Source of the DNA: Haemaphysalis longicornis | Lineage: Eukaryota > Arthropoda > Arachnida > Ixodida > Ixodidae | Direction: 5' to 3' | Assembly (NCBI GenBank): GCA_013339765.2 | Contig: CM023454.1 | Coordinates: forward strand, 151,190,480-151,254,479 | Length of the DNA stretch: 64,000 nucleotides | Translations under genes and position numbers: made by a program | Shown: positions 19,214-30,699 of the stretch, piece by piece | How positions within the stretch are numbered: position 1 is the stretch's first letter | Layout of the letters: each line of letters begins with the position of its first letter | The notes under the pieces: generated by a model | Database searches by the model: none | Told to the model about the DNA's origin: nothing | What the model saw: only the letters and a program-made list of their open reading frames with translations

Positions 19214-22200
19214 CAACCTTTTTTTTTTAATTTGAATGAAACAAGAAAAATTATCATTAAATAAAATAGGTGATTAGCTGAATCTACGACAGTTGTGTCA
19301 TCACGCATCACTCAACATTAAACAATTTTCCTCGCTTGAAAAAACACCTCTCCAATGCTTTTTTGGAAGGTTGTGGCAATTACTTGTGGCAACATTCCAG
19401 CCCACTGAAGGGAATTTGTCATTTTTTTGTTCTACGAACGAACGTAATTTAAGCAGATTGTAGACCATTTATCGAACGCCATTTTGTGAAATGTCACTTC
19501 AAAGAAGCCGTTTCATTGAATCCCGGTTCATCCAAAGCCGTCTGGTCTCATGGTTGTTTCATCGAGGACGTTTCATTGAATTTCAGTTGAACCGAGTGCC
19601 GAAGCCTTAGGGGGAGCATGGTCAGAAATAAACGAGTTTTTTGTTTCCCCAGGAGCCCCTATTCTCAGGATGACTATTTTTAAGATTACATTTTTTATTC
19701 GAGCGTGCAATTGTCTCAAAATTGCTTTCAGCTGATCAGACTGCAAATACTTCATCGAAAACTCTGCACTGGAACCTTCCTGGCCCCCCAACCTCCACCT
19801 CAACAGAATGCAAACTGACCAGTTACTTCATACATTTTTTAAAAACTAGTTGGCTTGCAGAAGTTTGACAAACTCAATGAAGAGTTCCCATTACCTGCCT
19901 CAGAGCATGTATGCTTGTTAGAGAAGAATTACATAGTGAGAAAGCCACGCCATCTGCCTGGTGGACTGCTGATCCACACACCACCTCAATCTCCACCTAC
20001 CTTCTGGCCCAGTCAGCCTTTAATATAACAAGGGCTGCAACAAGAAAATAAATCTCAACAGTCACAAATAAATAAATAGGCCCAAAATAAACTTCAGCAG
20101 GCAACTTTCAACAGTTGTCGGTACCACAAGTTCCGGACTTGTACAGTAGCGGACCGATTTTTCGGACCTGGACGGGAACAAAAAATAGACTGAATAAAAG
20201 AGCAATCTGAAAAACCCGCGAGCCATTACTCCTATAGTACAACTAGTGGTTTTGTTGGGAAATTCCTAAATGTCCTGCAAGTCTGAGTTTTTAGTCCGAC
20301 AAAACAGTCGGCTATAGTAAAAACAGCCGCCTGCAGCAGAAGTGAAAAGCTAGAGACGGCAGGCTGGAAGCTGGAAAGCTAGCAGCGGCCCAAGCAGAGG
20401 CCCCGTTTTGAAAGCAATTGGCAACTAACCAAAGAGCGACTGGGCTCTTGTGCACTCTTACGCCATTGTACAATGCAGGTACATATACAGCTAATTTCTT
20501 TCTCGAAAAATAAACGTCTTTTTGATTTTTGCTAGTCAGATGAGGAATTTTCAGTGCACACCAGGAATGTATGCCTTCACGCTATTCGCATTGTTAAACG
20601 CTTCGTAGAAATCATGTCTCTGAAAACCGAAAAATAATAGTAATCTAAACAAATCTTCTGAAAAGCTAACACAAAAGGCAGCATGACCCAATATGCATTT
20701 CTTCTGTTGTGTCACAAAAATGGGCAGTGACGAAGGCTTGTGTTAAAAATGGTAGTTTGTCTACACAGCCCTACAAGTAGAAAGCCTTTCACACTTCATG
20801 TATCTCTTTTTCTCCAGCGATACTAATCGCTCTCAGAGCTTCCAAACACCATTTGATGAAATGGGCGACATTACTAACAACGAAACAGCATTTGATGAAT
20901 CAGCTGAACAAGTGAAATGGGCAAGCTTTTGGTTAATTGGCATCCGACCAAACGATGTTCAATGAATTGTTGCACACCAATTTAAGCATTACAGACTAAG
21001 CTGTCCAAAAATTGCTTCCTCTGTGTGTTGTGCATGGATTATAAACGAGTGAGCAATGTAAACACTAGTTGCACACACAACAGTAAGTTTTTTTTGGTTC
21101 TTTTATTTGTAAACAGGTTTTTTCACTATATGCACCAATTATTTTGCCCAGTCATGCAAAATGAGCCCCAATGTCACGGCAAAAACTGGTAGCAAGCACA
21201 TAAGCATACAGAGTGAACACAAAAATAAACCCACTATGCAGCACTAAAAGAAGGTTAAGCAGTTGGCTACTGATAATGACAACTATGGCTATCATTCTCT
21301 GGCACAGTTCATTTCGTTCACAGTTCAATGTTCATTTCAAGTGACGCAGCGATGTTTACATGTAACGCTTAATGTAAGCTCCACAATCAATATTTTCAAG
21401 AACGCACTTAACAAACCAGACCAGTTTGGTACTGTTTTGACCGCATGCATATACCCTAGCCCAGGTTTTTTTGCCATCTCATCGTGTGCATATTGCACGG
21501 ATACTACATGGAGTAGCTATGCAGTGTAGTGGCCCCCAGATTCTGGATCAAAAAAAGTTTTTGCAGAAGTCTTGCAAGAGCTCAGCAACTACACAAAAAC
21601 ACGGCTACTGCAGCTAAGCTGATCTGGGAGCCAATTTGGCAGCTACATTAATGACCAACTAGGTAAGTATTCCTATTTATGTGTTCAAATGAAAAGCAGG
21701 TCGCACAACGTAAGCTATGGTAGGGAAGTGTGTGGCTTGATGCGATACCATTCTATTTTCCCCAGATTTTCATCACAAGGACCCTTTTCTCCAAAAATAG
21801 TCCATCCTTGGCTACTATGCTGCCTTTTTTGCTTCAGGCTATGAGATGGGCCGATGTGTTTTGCTCATGTTGCTGTCATATGGCAGCAGTGGGAACACAT
21901 GCTGATGGCCACAGCTACTATCCCCTGCCATACAAACTGAATGTCATTACCTATGCTCCATCTAAACACAAACATATTTTAGCACAAACACATTCAAAAA
22001 ATAGTTCTCGCAGTTTCCTTGTGGCTTTTAAAAACTGAAAAAACAGCCAGGCACATATGATCAGTGTATTTAAACAAGGAGTTGGGACTTGGTGGCACCA
22101 TCACCAGTTGAATAGCACCGGGGTGGGTGCCTTAAAGGGGCCATGCAGACAAGACACAACCGGTTCACTCGAAAGATTGCCTCGTTAGAATCATACTGAC

Positions 22201-23190
22201 ACCACTTTGAACGTAAACTTCGCCCAAATATGCTTAATAATTAGGAAAAAAGGGAATGGCCATGCAACCCATCAGCTCATTTCCCACAACAGTACCTATG
22301 ATGTCAAATGTGCCCAGCTGTGCAATTGGCTGAGGCCGGCAAAAGTGAACGCAAGTTATGCAGGGCTTATAATCTTGCAGCACAGGCTATTTTCCCCTAA
22401 ATATAATACATATATCCATTTAATAGAAGAATGGTGGGGTAAAAATGGAAGTTACGAAAATACACGTAAACATTTAAGTACCAGAGCGCGCTGTTGTTGG
22501 TACTGCTCACAATAGGTTTTTTATAGCTGCACAACAGTATGGCGCTTTCAGGTTGTCTGACATGATACAGGCTGATTGGCGTAACCAACATCGTTTTACG
22601 TGACCATGTTTGTCGAGTATACCCCATGTTTCACATATTGAGTACTTTCTACCGTAACAAAAACAAGCCAGGTGCAAATACAGTAAAAAACAAAACAAAG
22701 CCAGGCAAATGTCTGTTACAGTATGGTGGTGCCATGTAAGAGGATTGACGGTAAACAAGGCTTTGTAGTCCTCTGACAACCTAGTGCCACATTCGGATAT
22801 GCTTGAAGACCTGTTTTTGTGACATCATCGCAGACGACCTCAAGAAACCCATGATTTGGTGGGAGAATCAAAATTTTAACATTACTGATTAATTCTAGTG
22901 ACTAAAGCATCGTTTGCTGCCAGAAAAGTGCTGGGGGAACTATAAACCAAATCTTTCGAATAAAACAAACTTGTACTTGTCACAGACATCATGCACAGCA
23001 GTCACAAGAAATTACTCACAAAAGTCTTGAAAAGTCAAACATACAAAAACTTTTTTCACACCCGCACTGTAAAACTGGACCGGTATTGGTGTAACATTCG
23101 GCTCACATCACACCAACAGTACAAGTTTATAGCAAGGCAAACATAATGCTGGTGGGCACGTTGTAGTGACACAGGTATTTTCAAAAGAAG
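19214..23190. other. 4 kb without recognisable gene
   Basis: AT-rich sequence with short open frames only. Weak, scattered words of the kind TTTCATTGAA / CATTTGATGAA occur at 19500-19580 and 20850-20970. A TTAAAGGGGCC start near 22133 resembles short interspersed repeats of ticks. No protein motif seen on either strand. Confidence 0.4.
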
Positions 23191-23196
23191 TAGACG

Positions 23197-23685
23197 TTAT
23201 GTGTAGCAGTGTCTTTTGCGTTGCTCACTGGTCTTAGAATGCAGGATGGGCAAACAAGCATACGCGCCATTGCTTGGGTACAAGAAAACTTGGCTTGACG
23301 TCCTCAAGCCGGAAAAAGTAATGACGGGAGAGAGGTTGTCCACCATCATTACATCGAGCAAGGTGGACCTGCAGGGTGCGTGTAGAGATCCCCCACAGTG
23401 CGGAAAAGTCTCGCAACAATGCTTACTTCTCCGTCGCAGCTCAAGATGTTGCTTATGACGCCTACTTGGTTGTTTTTCAAAAGAATGCAGTTGTTCCCTT
23501 CATTACTTTCAAGATTCGCCCAAGGCAAAAACCTCATTGAACTGCCTGGCGTTTACAAAAGCTGATGGAATGGGGCCATTTATGTTCCCGACTGACGACT
23601 CCATCAGCGTCTTCTGGTTCCCATTTCGAGCTGGCCACTTTTTCCTTCAGCCGTTTATAGATCTGAGCCAAAGGCTTGTACCCTG
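23197..23685 (-). pseudogene. C-terminal fragment of a transposase-associated protein
   Basis: On the minus strand, sense runs in at least three frames: about 23600-23520 with AFVNARQFNEVFALGES, 23525-23360 with NNCILLKNNQVGVISNIL and DGEVSIVARLFRTVGDLYTHP, then after a one-base shift near 23365 with TLLDVMMVDNLSPVITFSGL and VFLYPSNGAYACLPILHS to a TAA at 23197-23199. The order (arginine/phenylalanine entry, beta-rich core, closing VFLYP...ACLPILHS) resembles the terminal domain of proteins linked to En/Spm-like or related transposons. That link is from memory and weak; that it was once coding is better supported by the consistent sense across the frameshifts. Confidence 0.4.
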
Positions 23686-23785
23686 NNNNNNNNNNNNNNN
23701 NNNNNNNNNNNNNNNNNNNNNNNNNNNNNNNNNNNNNNNNNNNNNNNNNNNNNNNNNNNNNNNNNNNNNNNNNNNNNNNNNNNNN
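23686..23785. other. Assembly gap (100 N)
   Basis: Exactly 100 N, the usual placeholder for a gap of unknown size. Gypsy-2 enters in the middle of its reverse transcriptase on the right side, so its gag, protease and 5' LTR may lie in the gap or be missing. Confidence 0.99.
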
Positions 23786-24900
23786 CGCTTTTGCGTTGAC
23801 TATCGTGCCCTCAACAAGATTACGAGAAAGGATGTATATCCCATGCCACGCATAGACGACGCCCTGGACTGCCTTCAAGGAGCCGAATACTTTTCGAGCC
23901 TTGACTTGCGTTCTGGCTATTGGCAGATCCCATGCATGAGTCCGACAAGGAAAAGACCGCGTTTGCAACTCCCGATGGCCTATACAAATTTAATGTCATG
24001 CCATTCGGGTTGTGCAACGCTCCGGCGACATTTGAACGCATGATGGATTCGGTGCTCAGAGGACTGAAATGGAAGACCTGTTTCTGCTACCTGGACGACG
24101 TCGTTGTCTTCTCGTCGACGTTTACAGAACATCTTAAGCGTCAGGACGAGGTACTCACATGCATTTCTAACGCCGGACTTCAACTCAACTAAAAAAATGC
24201 CGCTTTGCTACCAAAACCATCAAGGTGCTTGGCCATGTCGTTAGTAAAGATGACATCAGACCCGATCCTGAGAAAATTGGTGCCGTTGTCAGCTTTCCTC
24301 GTCCCCGCCAACAAAAAGACCTCCGTAGTTTTCTCGGGTTGGCTTCGTATTTTCGCCGCTTTGTACGGAATTTCGCCACCATTGCGTCCCCACTGAACCA
24401 TCTCCTACAGTCTGGCGCCCAGTACGTTTGGTCCGATGACTGTCAACGCGCTTTTGACGATCTGAAAGCCACTCTAACGTCTGTTCCGGTGCTCTGCCAC
24501 TTGACGAAACAAAGCCCACTATATCCACACGGATGCTAGTGGCCATGGCATTGGCGGTGTTCTCCTACAAAGTGATGATAAACTTCGGGAGAGGGTCGTC
24601 GCCTACGCAAGCCGTTCGTTGACACCGCAGAGAAGAATTACACAATCACTGAACAGGAATGCCTTGCCATCGTTGGGTGTTCAGAAATTTCGCCCGTACC
24701 TTCATGGCAGTCATTTACAGTGGTGCGACCATCATGCGCTGTGCTGGTTGTCCACCATTGAAAAACCTCTCTGGACGCCTTGGCCGCTGGGTTTCTCCGC
24801 CTCCAGCAGTACGATTTTTCCGTGGCGTATAAGTCAGGGAAGAAGCACATGGACGCCGACGCTCTCTCTCGTTGCCCATTGTCCTCTTCTATCTTCCGAT
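23786..24900 (+). pseudogene. Gypsy-2 pol: RT and RNase H
   Basis: Blocks in order: CVDYRALNKITRKDVYPMPR, FSSLDLRSGYWQI (first catalytic Asp), a one-base loss near 23930, then EKTAFATPDGLYKFNVMPFG and the intact box YLDDVVVFSS (about 24090-24120). A one-base gain near 24192 leads to KTIKVLGHVVSKDDIRPDPE, FLGLASYFRRFV and FDDLKATLTSVPVL. RNase H follows in pieces (about 24530-24880) with TITEQECLAIV, a KFRPYLHG segment, DHHALCWL and MDADALSR-type tail. All catalytic motifs of the RT are visible, but in separate frames. Confidence 0.8.
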
Positions 24901-24959
24901 GCGCAGGAGCCCGCCGACAACACACTTTGTTTGGCCCCCGTTATCTCCTCAAACATTGA

Positions 24960-26245
24960 GGGACGCGTCGATTTGCCGTCGCTGCAACCGCGCAGACGCA
25001 TATTGCGGTCCCATCATTGACTATCTCGGACGTCATTTTAACCCTCCAAACAGCCGTGCGCATCGCCAACTCAGTAAGTTCAAAACTATTTTATGGCGTT
25101 TCTTTACCGAAAATGACCATCCAAATGGCAGAAAATGGGTCCCCGTTGTGCCTCGTACACTCCGGCGCCCTATTCTCGAAGCCTACCACGATGCAGCTAC
25201 CGCTGGGCACCTTGGTTTTGCAAAAACGTACGAGCGCATACGTAGTCTCTACTTTTGGCCTGGCCTGTTCACTTCTGTTGCCAAATACGTTCGCTCGTGC
25301 GCCTCCTGCCAGCAACCGCAAGCGCTCAACTACTCCTCCTGCCGGACTACTTCAACCTCTCCCTTGTCCGTCAGAGCCTTTCGGGACCGTCGGCATCGAT
25401 TTGTTTGGACCACTACCTCCCAACGCCGTCTGGATACCGTTGGATAGTTACGGTTGTCGATCATCTGACACGATACGCTGAAACAGCACCAATTCACTCT
25501 GAACGGCTGCTGAAGTCGCTGACTTTATACTACACAACATTATTTTGCGCCATGGCGCGCCACGCGTCCTCCTCAGCGATCGCGGCAGGGCTTTTCTGTC
25601 CGCTGTAGTCGAAGAGCTTCTGCGTGCCTCCAAGACGTGTACAAGGCAACGTCCAGCTACCATCCCCAGACAATGGATTAACAGAGAGATTCCATCGAAC
25701 CCTCGCGGACATGCTCTCGATGTACATCATGCCTGATCATCGCAACTGGGAGGATACCATTCTGCCATTTGTGACTGTTGCATACAATACTGCAACGCAA
25801 AAAACGACTGGATACTCACCATTCTTCCTAGTCTTTGGCCGCTCTCCTTCTATTACCTTCGAGTCAACTTTCTTCTATGCTCCTGTCCCCTCTGAAATGT
25901 CATCTCGGAACAGTACGTTTTGACGGCTCGCCCACTGCCGCGAACTCGAGCGAAGTCGAACCGAAAGTCAACAACAAGAACGCAAAGCTCGCTACGACGT
26001 CGCACATCGCTCTGTTCAATTTCGGCCGGGTGATGAAGTATTGTTATGGACCCCTGTTTCGTGTACCCGGTCTGTGCGAAAAATTCCTTCATCGCTTTCT
26101 TGGTCCATACAAAATGACAGACCAGACTTCGCCAGTAATTACCGTGTGACGCGAGTAGAACAGTCGTCAGATCGCGCCGCCGTGGTACTGAAAGCGTGCA
26201 CGTATCTCGCCTCAAGCCGTTCAACCGCAGGACAGAAGAATAAGT
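24960..26245 (+). pseudogene. Gypsy-2 pol: integrase
   Basis: The zinc finger reads AYHDAATAGHLGFAKTYERI followed by FWPGLFTSVAKYVRSCASCQ (His-His-Cys-Cys). The core has GTVGIDLFGPLP (first Asp), HGAPRVLLSDRGRAFLS (second Asp) and NGLTERFHRTLADML (Glu), spread over three frames. Next come WEDTILPFVTVAYNTATQKT and TGYSPFFLVFGRSP, then the C-terminal domain ending SRLKPFNRRTEE before a stop near 26243. Without the frameshifts this would be a complete gypsy integrase. Confidence 0.8.
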
Positions 26246-26475
26246 CGCGGCCAGGTGGCCGCTTCCGGCCCGGAGGTAAGGTAATTATGTGAGACACCCT
26301 GACCACGACTCTGTGCTCTTCAACACGTTACGGACATTTCCTCGTAATCGGTACATTATCATCAGTGCTAGCTCTCGTGGCCTCGGCATCATCATCACCT
26401 GTACATAATCATCATCAGCACTAAATTGGGCTTTTCGTCCGAGTGTCCGAATAAACCGGTCACGCTTTCCATCGT
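26246..26475 (+). other. Gypsy-2 3' end, possible partial LTR
   Basis: Non-coding sequence after integrase with ATCATCATCA-type short repeats and an AATAAA at 26450-26455. No other LTR copy is visible for comparison, so LTR status is inferred only from position. Confidence 0.4.
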
Positions 26476-26480
26476 CTCTC

Positions 26481-26516
26481 AATATATATATATATGATAT
26501 ATTATATATAGATATA

Positions 26517-26554
<38 letters not shown>

Positions 26555-26555
26555 G

Positions 26556-26598
<43 letters not shown>

Positions 26599-26601
26599 AA
26601 A
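26481..26601. repeat. (TA)n microsatellite
   Basis: About 120 bases of nearly pure TA dinucleotide with a few substitutions, including the break TACGTATA near 26552. Confidence 0.97.
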
Positions 26602-27648
26602 TACACTTATATACATATCACTATATTAAAAATACACAGGGGCAATTTTGGGACAATTTATTTCCTTATATTAACTTAACATATAAAATATCTTGCGTTA
26701 TAAACTAATGCTTGTTTTCATTCTGTTATGAAGCCTTGGGCCAAGTTTTTCTTCTGCTCTGCGGCCTTCATGGTCCAAATGGCATCACGTTCGCTGCAAG
26801 AAAAGAGTTACGAACCGTTAAAACAACAGAGTACCACAAAAAAGTAGAAGTACAGGTAGAAACGTGGGTTTAAAATGTTCACTTTATGTTTAGATTGTGC
26901 CATGAGTGTTATAAAATTTTCTAGGTTTTTTTTTCCTTTACGAATGTTCGTTCTCGTACATAGTCTAGTTGTCTCAGTGTTCGCCCTTTCTAGTTCTGCT
27001 GCCGGAGGGCGTTTCGCCTTTCCTCAAAAAATGTGGAATGGTACACTGAAAACGTTGATATCTGTGGCGTGGGGCAATTCTTGTACAAAAGCGGCCGCTC
27101 TACACTGATTTCATGTTAGCTATAATTCGCTGATGTTCGCAATTTTCATACCAAAATCGCCCAATTACAGCTTTGGTCTGCCAGCATCGTCACTACTTTT
27201 TTGAGCCATACATATATTGTAATGGAGACACTGCGGGCAGCACTTGCACTTCTTTAAATGGGTATGTGTCCTACGCGCCTCCAGGCAAAGGCCGTGTAAT
27301 TGCGTATTTCTGGGACAATTCGCCTAAACGGGGTGTGTTTTTAAATGTGGGACAATCAACCACAAGTGGGTATGTTCTTGGATCTGGGCTAGGTAGCCCC
27401 TGCAGAGTGCTGTGAGCAAGACTGCGTCTTAGTCTCGAGAGCTTGCTTGACGGTGTTTGGACATCACGGCAGCAAGACCTTGCTACAATATCCTTCCAAT
27501 AAACCCCACTATGTTTTCGTGGAGGTATTACGTTTTACAATGTGTAGGACCTCGACTACTATACTTTATACTCCAGCACTTTACTTTCTACCTGGAATTG
27601 CGCAGCGAGCGAGTGCTTACGCCAACACCCGGAGTAACTGACCAGGAA
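26602..27648. other. Gypsy-3 upstream region, no gene recognised
   Basis: No coding sequence that I recognise. The last few hundred bases probably contain the 5' leader and LTR of gypsy-3, but I found no matching LTR downstream. Confidence 0.35.
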
Positions 27649-28800
27649 ATGGCGTCGCCACAGCCTGCGCCCATCATGTGCTCCGGTGTTCTCCAACGCG
27701 AACCTACCCACTTCAACGGCAAGGATGATAACTGCGCAGAGGACTGGCTTGCCTCCTACAAATGGGTTAGCGTTCATAATAAACGGCATGACGCCGTGAA
27801 GCTGAACAACGTCGATTTGTATCTGGACGAAGTCGCGCAGTTGTGGTTCCGTTATGATATAACTAAGACGCGAACTTGGCCGGATTTCAAGGCCCAATTC
27901 CTTGAACCATTCACTCATCCCGCTATGCGGAAGCTTCAAGCTGAACATTGCCTACGCGCGCTGGTCCAACAAGAAAACGAGACCTACATGAGATATTTTG
28001 AGTACCTCGTCGACCTGTGCAGGCACGTGCGACAAAATCAGTCACTTAAAAGGTAATTGAGGACTCTGGTTTCAGATGCTGCTGGGAAAGAACCCGCTGA
28101 CTCTGAGCGAAGTCACCAATTTGTTCCTGAGCAAAGACGAACTTCGAAAGCAGCGCGTTGTCACACGCCTGAGCCTGTCACCAAATGACGACTTCTCTGG
28201 AGGATCGCTATCGTCCTTAACCTTACCTCCTCACCTTTCATGCCTATCGCCCACATTGAGCAGTTCGTACGCGAAGACGTTATGCGACAGCTGTCCCCGC
28301 TCCCCAGAGCTCCTGAGATAGCGAGTCCACTGCCTTCGACTGTGCGCCCGCTCGTCCGAGAACAGGTTGCCGAGACCCGTCCTGCAATCGCCCAACCGGC
28401 GCCTGTGCCTGTGAGTGAGACTTCCGCCGTAACAGCACCGCTTGCTTCGCCTTCGGCGGTGCAATTCGCGCCACACGTAGCAGCACGTCTCCATCACAAA
28501 GTGGTAGTGCCCGTAGCGCTACCGGTGGCTTCAGCTTTGGGCTCTCGGTGAATGGTACCGTTCAGTTATGCTGCATTCATCCGACAGCTGCAGCAAGGAG
28601 TTTTCAGCCTTACTTTCGTACGAGAAATCTGCCAACGATGTCGCATAAGCAACTGCGAGCTCAAACACCGAATCCCTGGTGCCCACCCGACAATCCCCAA
28701 TCTGCTACCCGTGTTGTATTCCAGGACATGTGGCCCGGATGTTGCGCTGACGGCCATCTTTTTCCTGCGAAGCCCCACACCGAGTGCCCACCAATGAGCC
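27649..28800 (+). pseudogene. Gypsy-3 gag
   Basis: ATG 27649 starts MASPQPAPIMCSGVLQREPT. The frame runs to 28056 with a typical capsid segment: HFNGKDDNCAEDWLASYKWV, NNVDLYLDEVAQLWFRYDIT, FKAQFLEPFTHPAMRKLQAE, YMRYFEYLVDLCRHV. After a frameshift at about 28050 come a charged HIEQFVREDVMRQLSPLPRA segment (28250 on), a Pro/Val-rich linker, and a damaged zinc knuckle CCIPGHVARMLR near 28712-28750. The gene is broken at least three times. Confidence 0.75.
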
Positions 28801-28934
28801 TCAGCAGTACTTCGCTGCCTTTAACACGGGCCCGACACAGAATTCGTATCCTGTGGAACAGCTGCCCTTCCCGCGCTGGCGCTCCTTGTTCGCGCGTTCG
28901 CATTCCCTTTTCCCCATGCGCCCTCGTCAGAATC

Positions 28935-29167
28935 TGTTGACTCATTATAGGGTTTAACGTGCTGACGCAACGCAGGCGATGAGGCGCGCCGTAGTGGAGG
29001 GCTTCTGATTAATTTTAACCGCCTGGAGATCTTTAATGTGCACCGAAATCTTGTACACAAGGGCGTTTTTGCTTTTCGCCTTAATCAGAAAAGCGGCCGC
29101 CACGCCCGGGAATCGAACCCTGGACCTCGTGATCCGCCGCGCAACGCCTTAGCCACTGAGCACACCG
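28935..29167 (-). mobile_element. tRNA-derived SINE (Ruka-like), copy 2
   Basis: On the minus strand it starts GTGTGCTCAGTGGCTAAGG, has an intact B box GGGTTCGATTCC, the body stretch GGTTAAAATTAATCAGAAG and CTACGGCGCGCCTCAT, and ends CAGCACGTTAAACCC. It is flanked by the perfect 12-bp duplication CTCGTCAGAATC at 28923-28934 and 29168-29179. It inserted into gypsy-3 between gag and protease. Confidence 0.9.
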
Positions 29168-29199
29168 CTCGTCAGAATCGAACCGACGAGGAAAAGTGA

Positions 29200-29440
29200 C
29201 GGCAGCACTTCCTGAGGCAAGAACTGTCACGACGTCTAAATGCCTAATTCCTCGTTCTGCCCCCAATGCTATTCAACTGACTGTTGAATGTGTAGCCTCA
29301 TTAGCGCTTAACGATACTGGTGCCGCTCGGTCCGTCGTAAGTGAATGCCTGTGGCGATCATTGCGAAAAATGACAACACCGCTTTCCGGACTTACTCACG
29401 AATTGCAAGCGCCCAATAGGTTAAGCCATTAGCCATGTGC
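29200..29440 (+). pseudogene. Gypsy-3 protease remnant
   Basis: A short frame carries LALNDTGAARSVVSECLWRS, which has the DTGA-type active site of a retroviral-like aspartic protease followed by the usual hydrophobic VVSE turn. The rest of the domain is not recognisable. Confidence 0.6.
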
Positions 29441-29863
29441 ACCGCTCGTCTAGCCATCCAAGACATCACATACGTCACGAGTTCGTTGTCCTTACGTCAT
29501 GTTCTCACGACATGATCCTCGGATGACACCTCTTGTCACGTTATCACGCCGTCGTTGTGTTCATGCTGGAGTTTTAACAATTTCCGCCATGCGAACTGCC
29601 ATCGAGTGACCTGTCTGTCATGATAATCGTGATGGACGACACGTTCCTTACGCCCATTTTCTCTGTGCTTGTGCCTATTTCTTGTGACGTCACCCCTGAT
29701 TCACCTGTTGTTTTTACTCAATCTGGTGTATTTTTGTCTCGGAAATGCCATGCCTGCCTTTAACCCCTCTGTCGTCGGCATTAAAGCTGGGTCCAGTGTA
29801 ATCCTTGTTGGTAAACCATCGTCTTGCCCTTAAACATTATATCCTGGGATAAGTCTCGGCCAT

Positions 29864-30670
29864 GTGAAAGCTCCGGAGGAATCATTCCCGCTTTCGGCGA
29901 ATGTCCTGAGCCCTCATCGCAACGAAGACCACGATGTTTTTAAACGATCCATCGAAGGAGATCTAACCCCAGCTGAACGCGACAAACTCCTTGCCATTGT
30001 CGGTCGCTTCCGTCAATCTTTCGACTGTCATCAGACCGCCTTCAGCCGCACGCCGACTGTTGCCCACGAAACCGATACCGGATCACACGCCCTACTGCGC
30101 CAGTGGCCTTATCGTGTTTCCCCTGCGAAACGACGCGTGATTGACGAACACGTCGCTCACATGCTTAGGCGCGACGTCATTCACCCCTCTTCAAGCCCCT
30201 GGGCTTCTCCCGTTGTGCTTGTAACGAAGAAATATTGGTCCATCTGGTTCAGCGTGGATTATAGGCATCTGAACAACAACATCAACAGCAAAGACGTCTA
30301 TTCACTGCCCCGTATCGAAGACGCTCTTTATTGTTTGCAATGCGCCGATTTCTCTTTTTCTCTGGATCTAAGTTCAGGTTACTGGCAAATTCACATGGCC
30401 GAATCTGATGGCTCGAAAACTGCCTTCGTGACACCTGATGGAGTTCACGAACTTAACGTCATGCCTTTGGGAATTTTCAATGCATCCGCATCATTTGAGA
30501 GAATGATGCAAGTGTTCTTTGAGGCCTCAAGTGGAAAACTTGCTTTTGTTACACAGAAGACATTGTCCTGTTTTCGCGCCATTTCACCACTCACTTTGAG
30601 CGCCTACAGAAGGTCTTGACGTTCTCCACGTCTGCTAGATTACACCTGAACTTGAAAAAGTGCCGCTTTG
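29864..30670 (+). pseudogene. Gypsy-3 reverse transcriptase
   Basis: A 251-codon frame (to 30619) includes LTPAERDKLLAIVGRFRQSF, the RT entry HMLRRDVIHPSSSPWASPVV, FSVDYRHLNNNINSKDVYSL, FSLDLSSGYWQIHMAESDGS and TAFVTPDGVHELNVMPLG. The frame is lost near 30540; in the next frame the catalytic box reads CYTEDIVLFS (30550-30561 for YTED) where YLDD is expected, so the first palm aspartate is gone. The thumb reads HLNLKKCRFAARKL near 30650. This RT cannot be active. Confidence 0.8.
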
Positions 30671-30699
30671 CTGCTCGCAAACTAATTATTTTGGGTCAT

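Larger units (their letters stand above)
23786..26475 (+). mobile_element. Ty3/gypsy retrotransposon 2 (5' end in gap)
   Basis: From the gap the plus strand encodes reverse transcriptase, RNase H, HHCC zinc finger, integrase core and C-terminal domain in gypsy order, broken by roughly ten frameshifts, mostly single-base. After the pol end (about 26245) comes 230 bp that could be untranslated region and partial 3' LTR with AATAAA at 26450-26455. A long TA microsatellite follows directly. Confidence 0.8.

Noticed and set aside
26481..26601. Replication origin or regulatory AT-rich site
   Set aside because: A plain TA microsatellite explains it.
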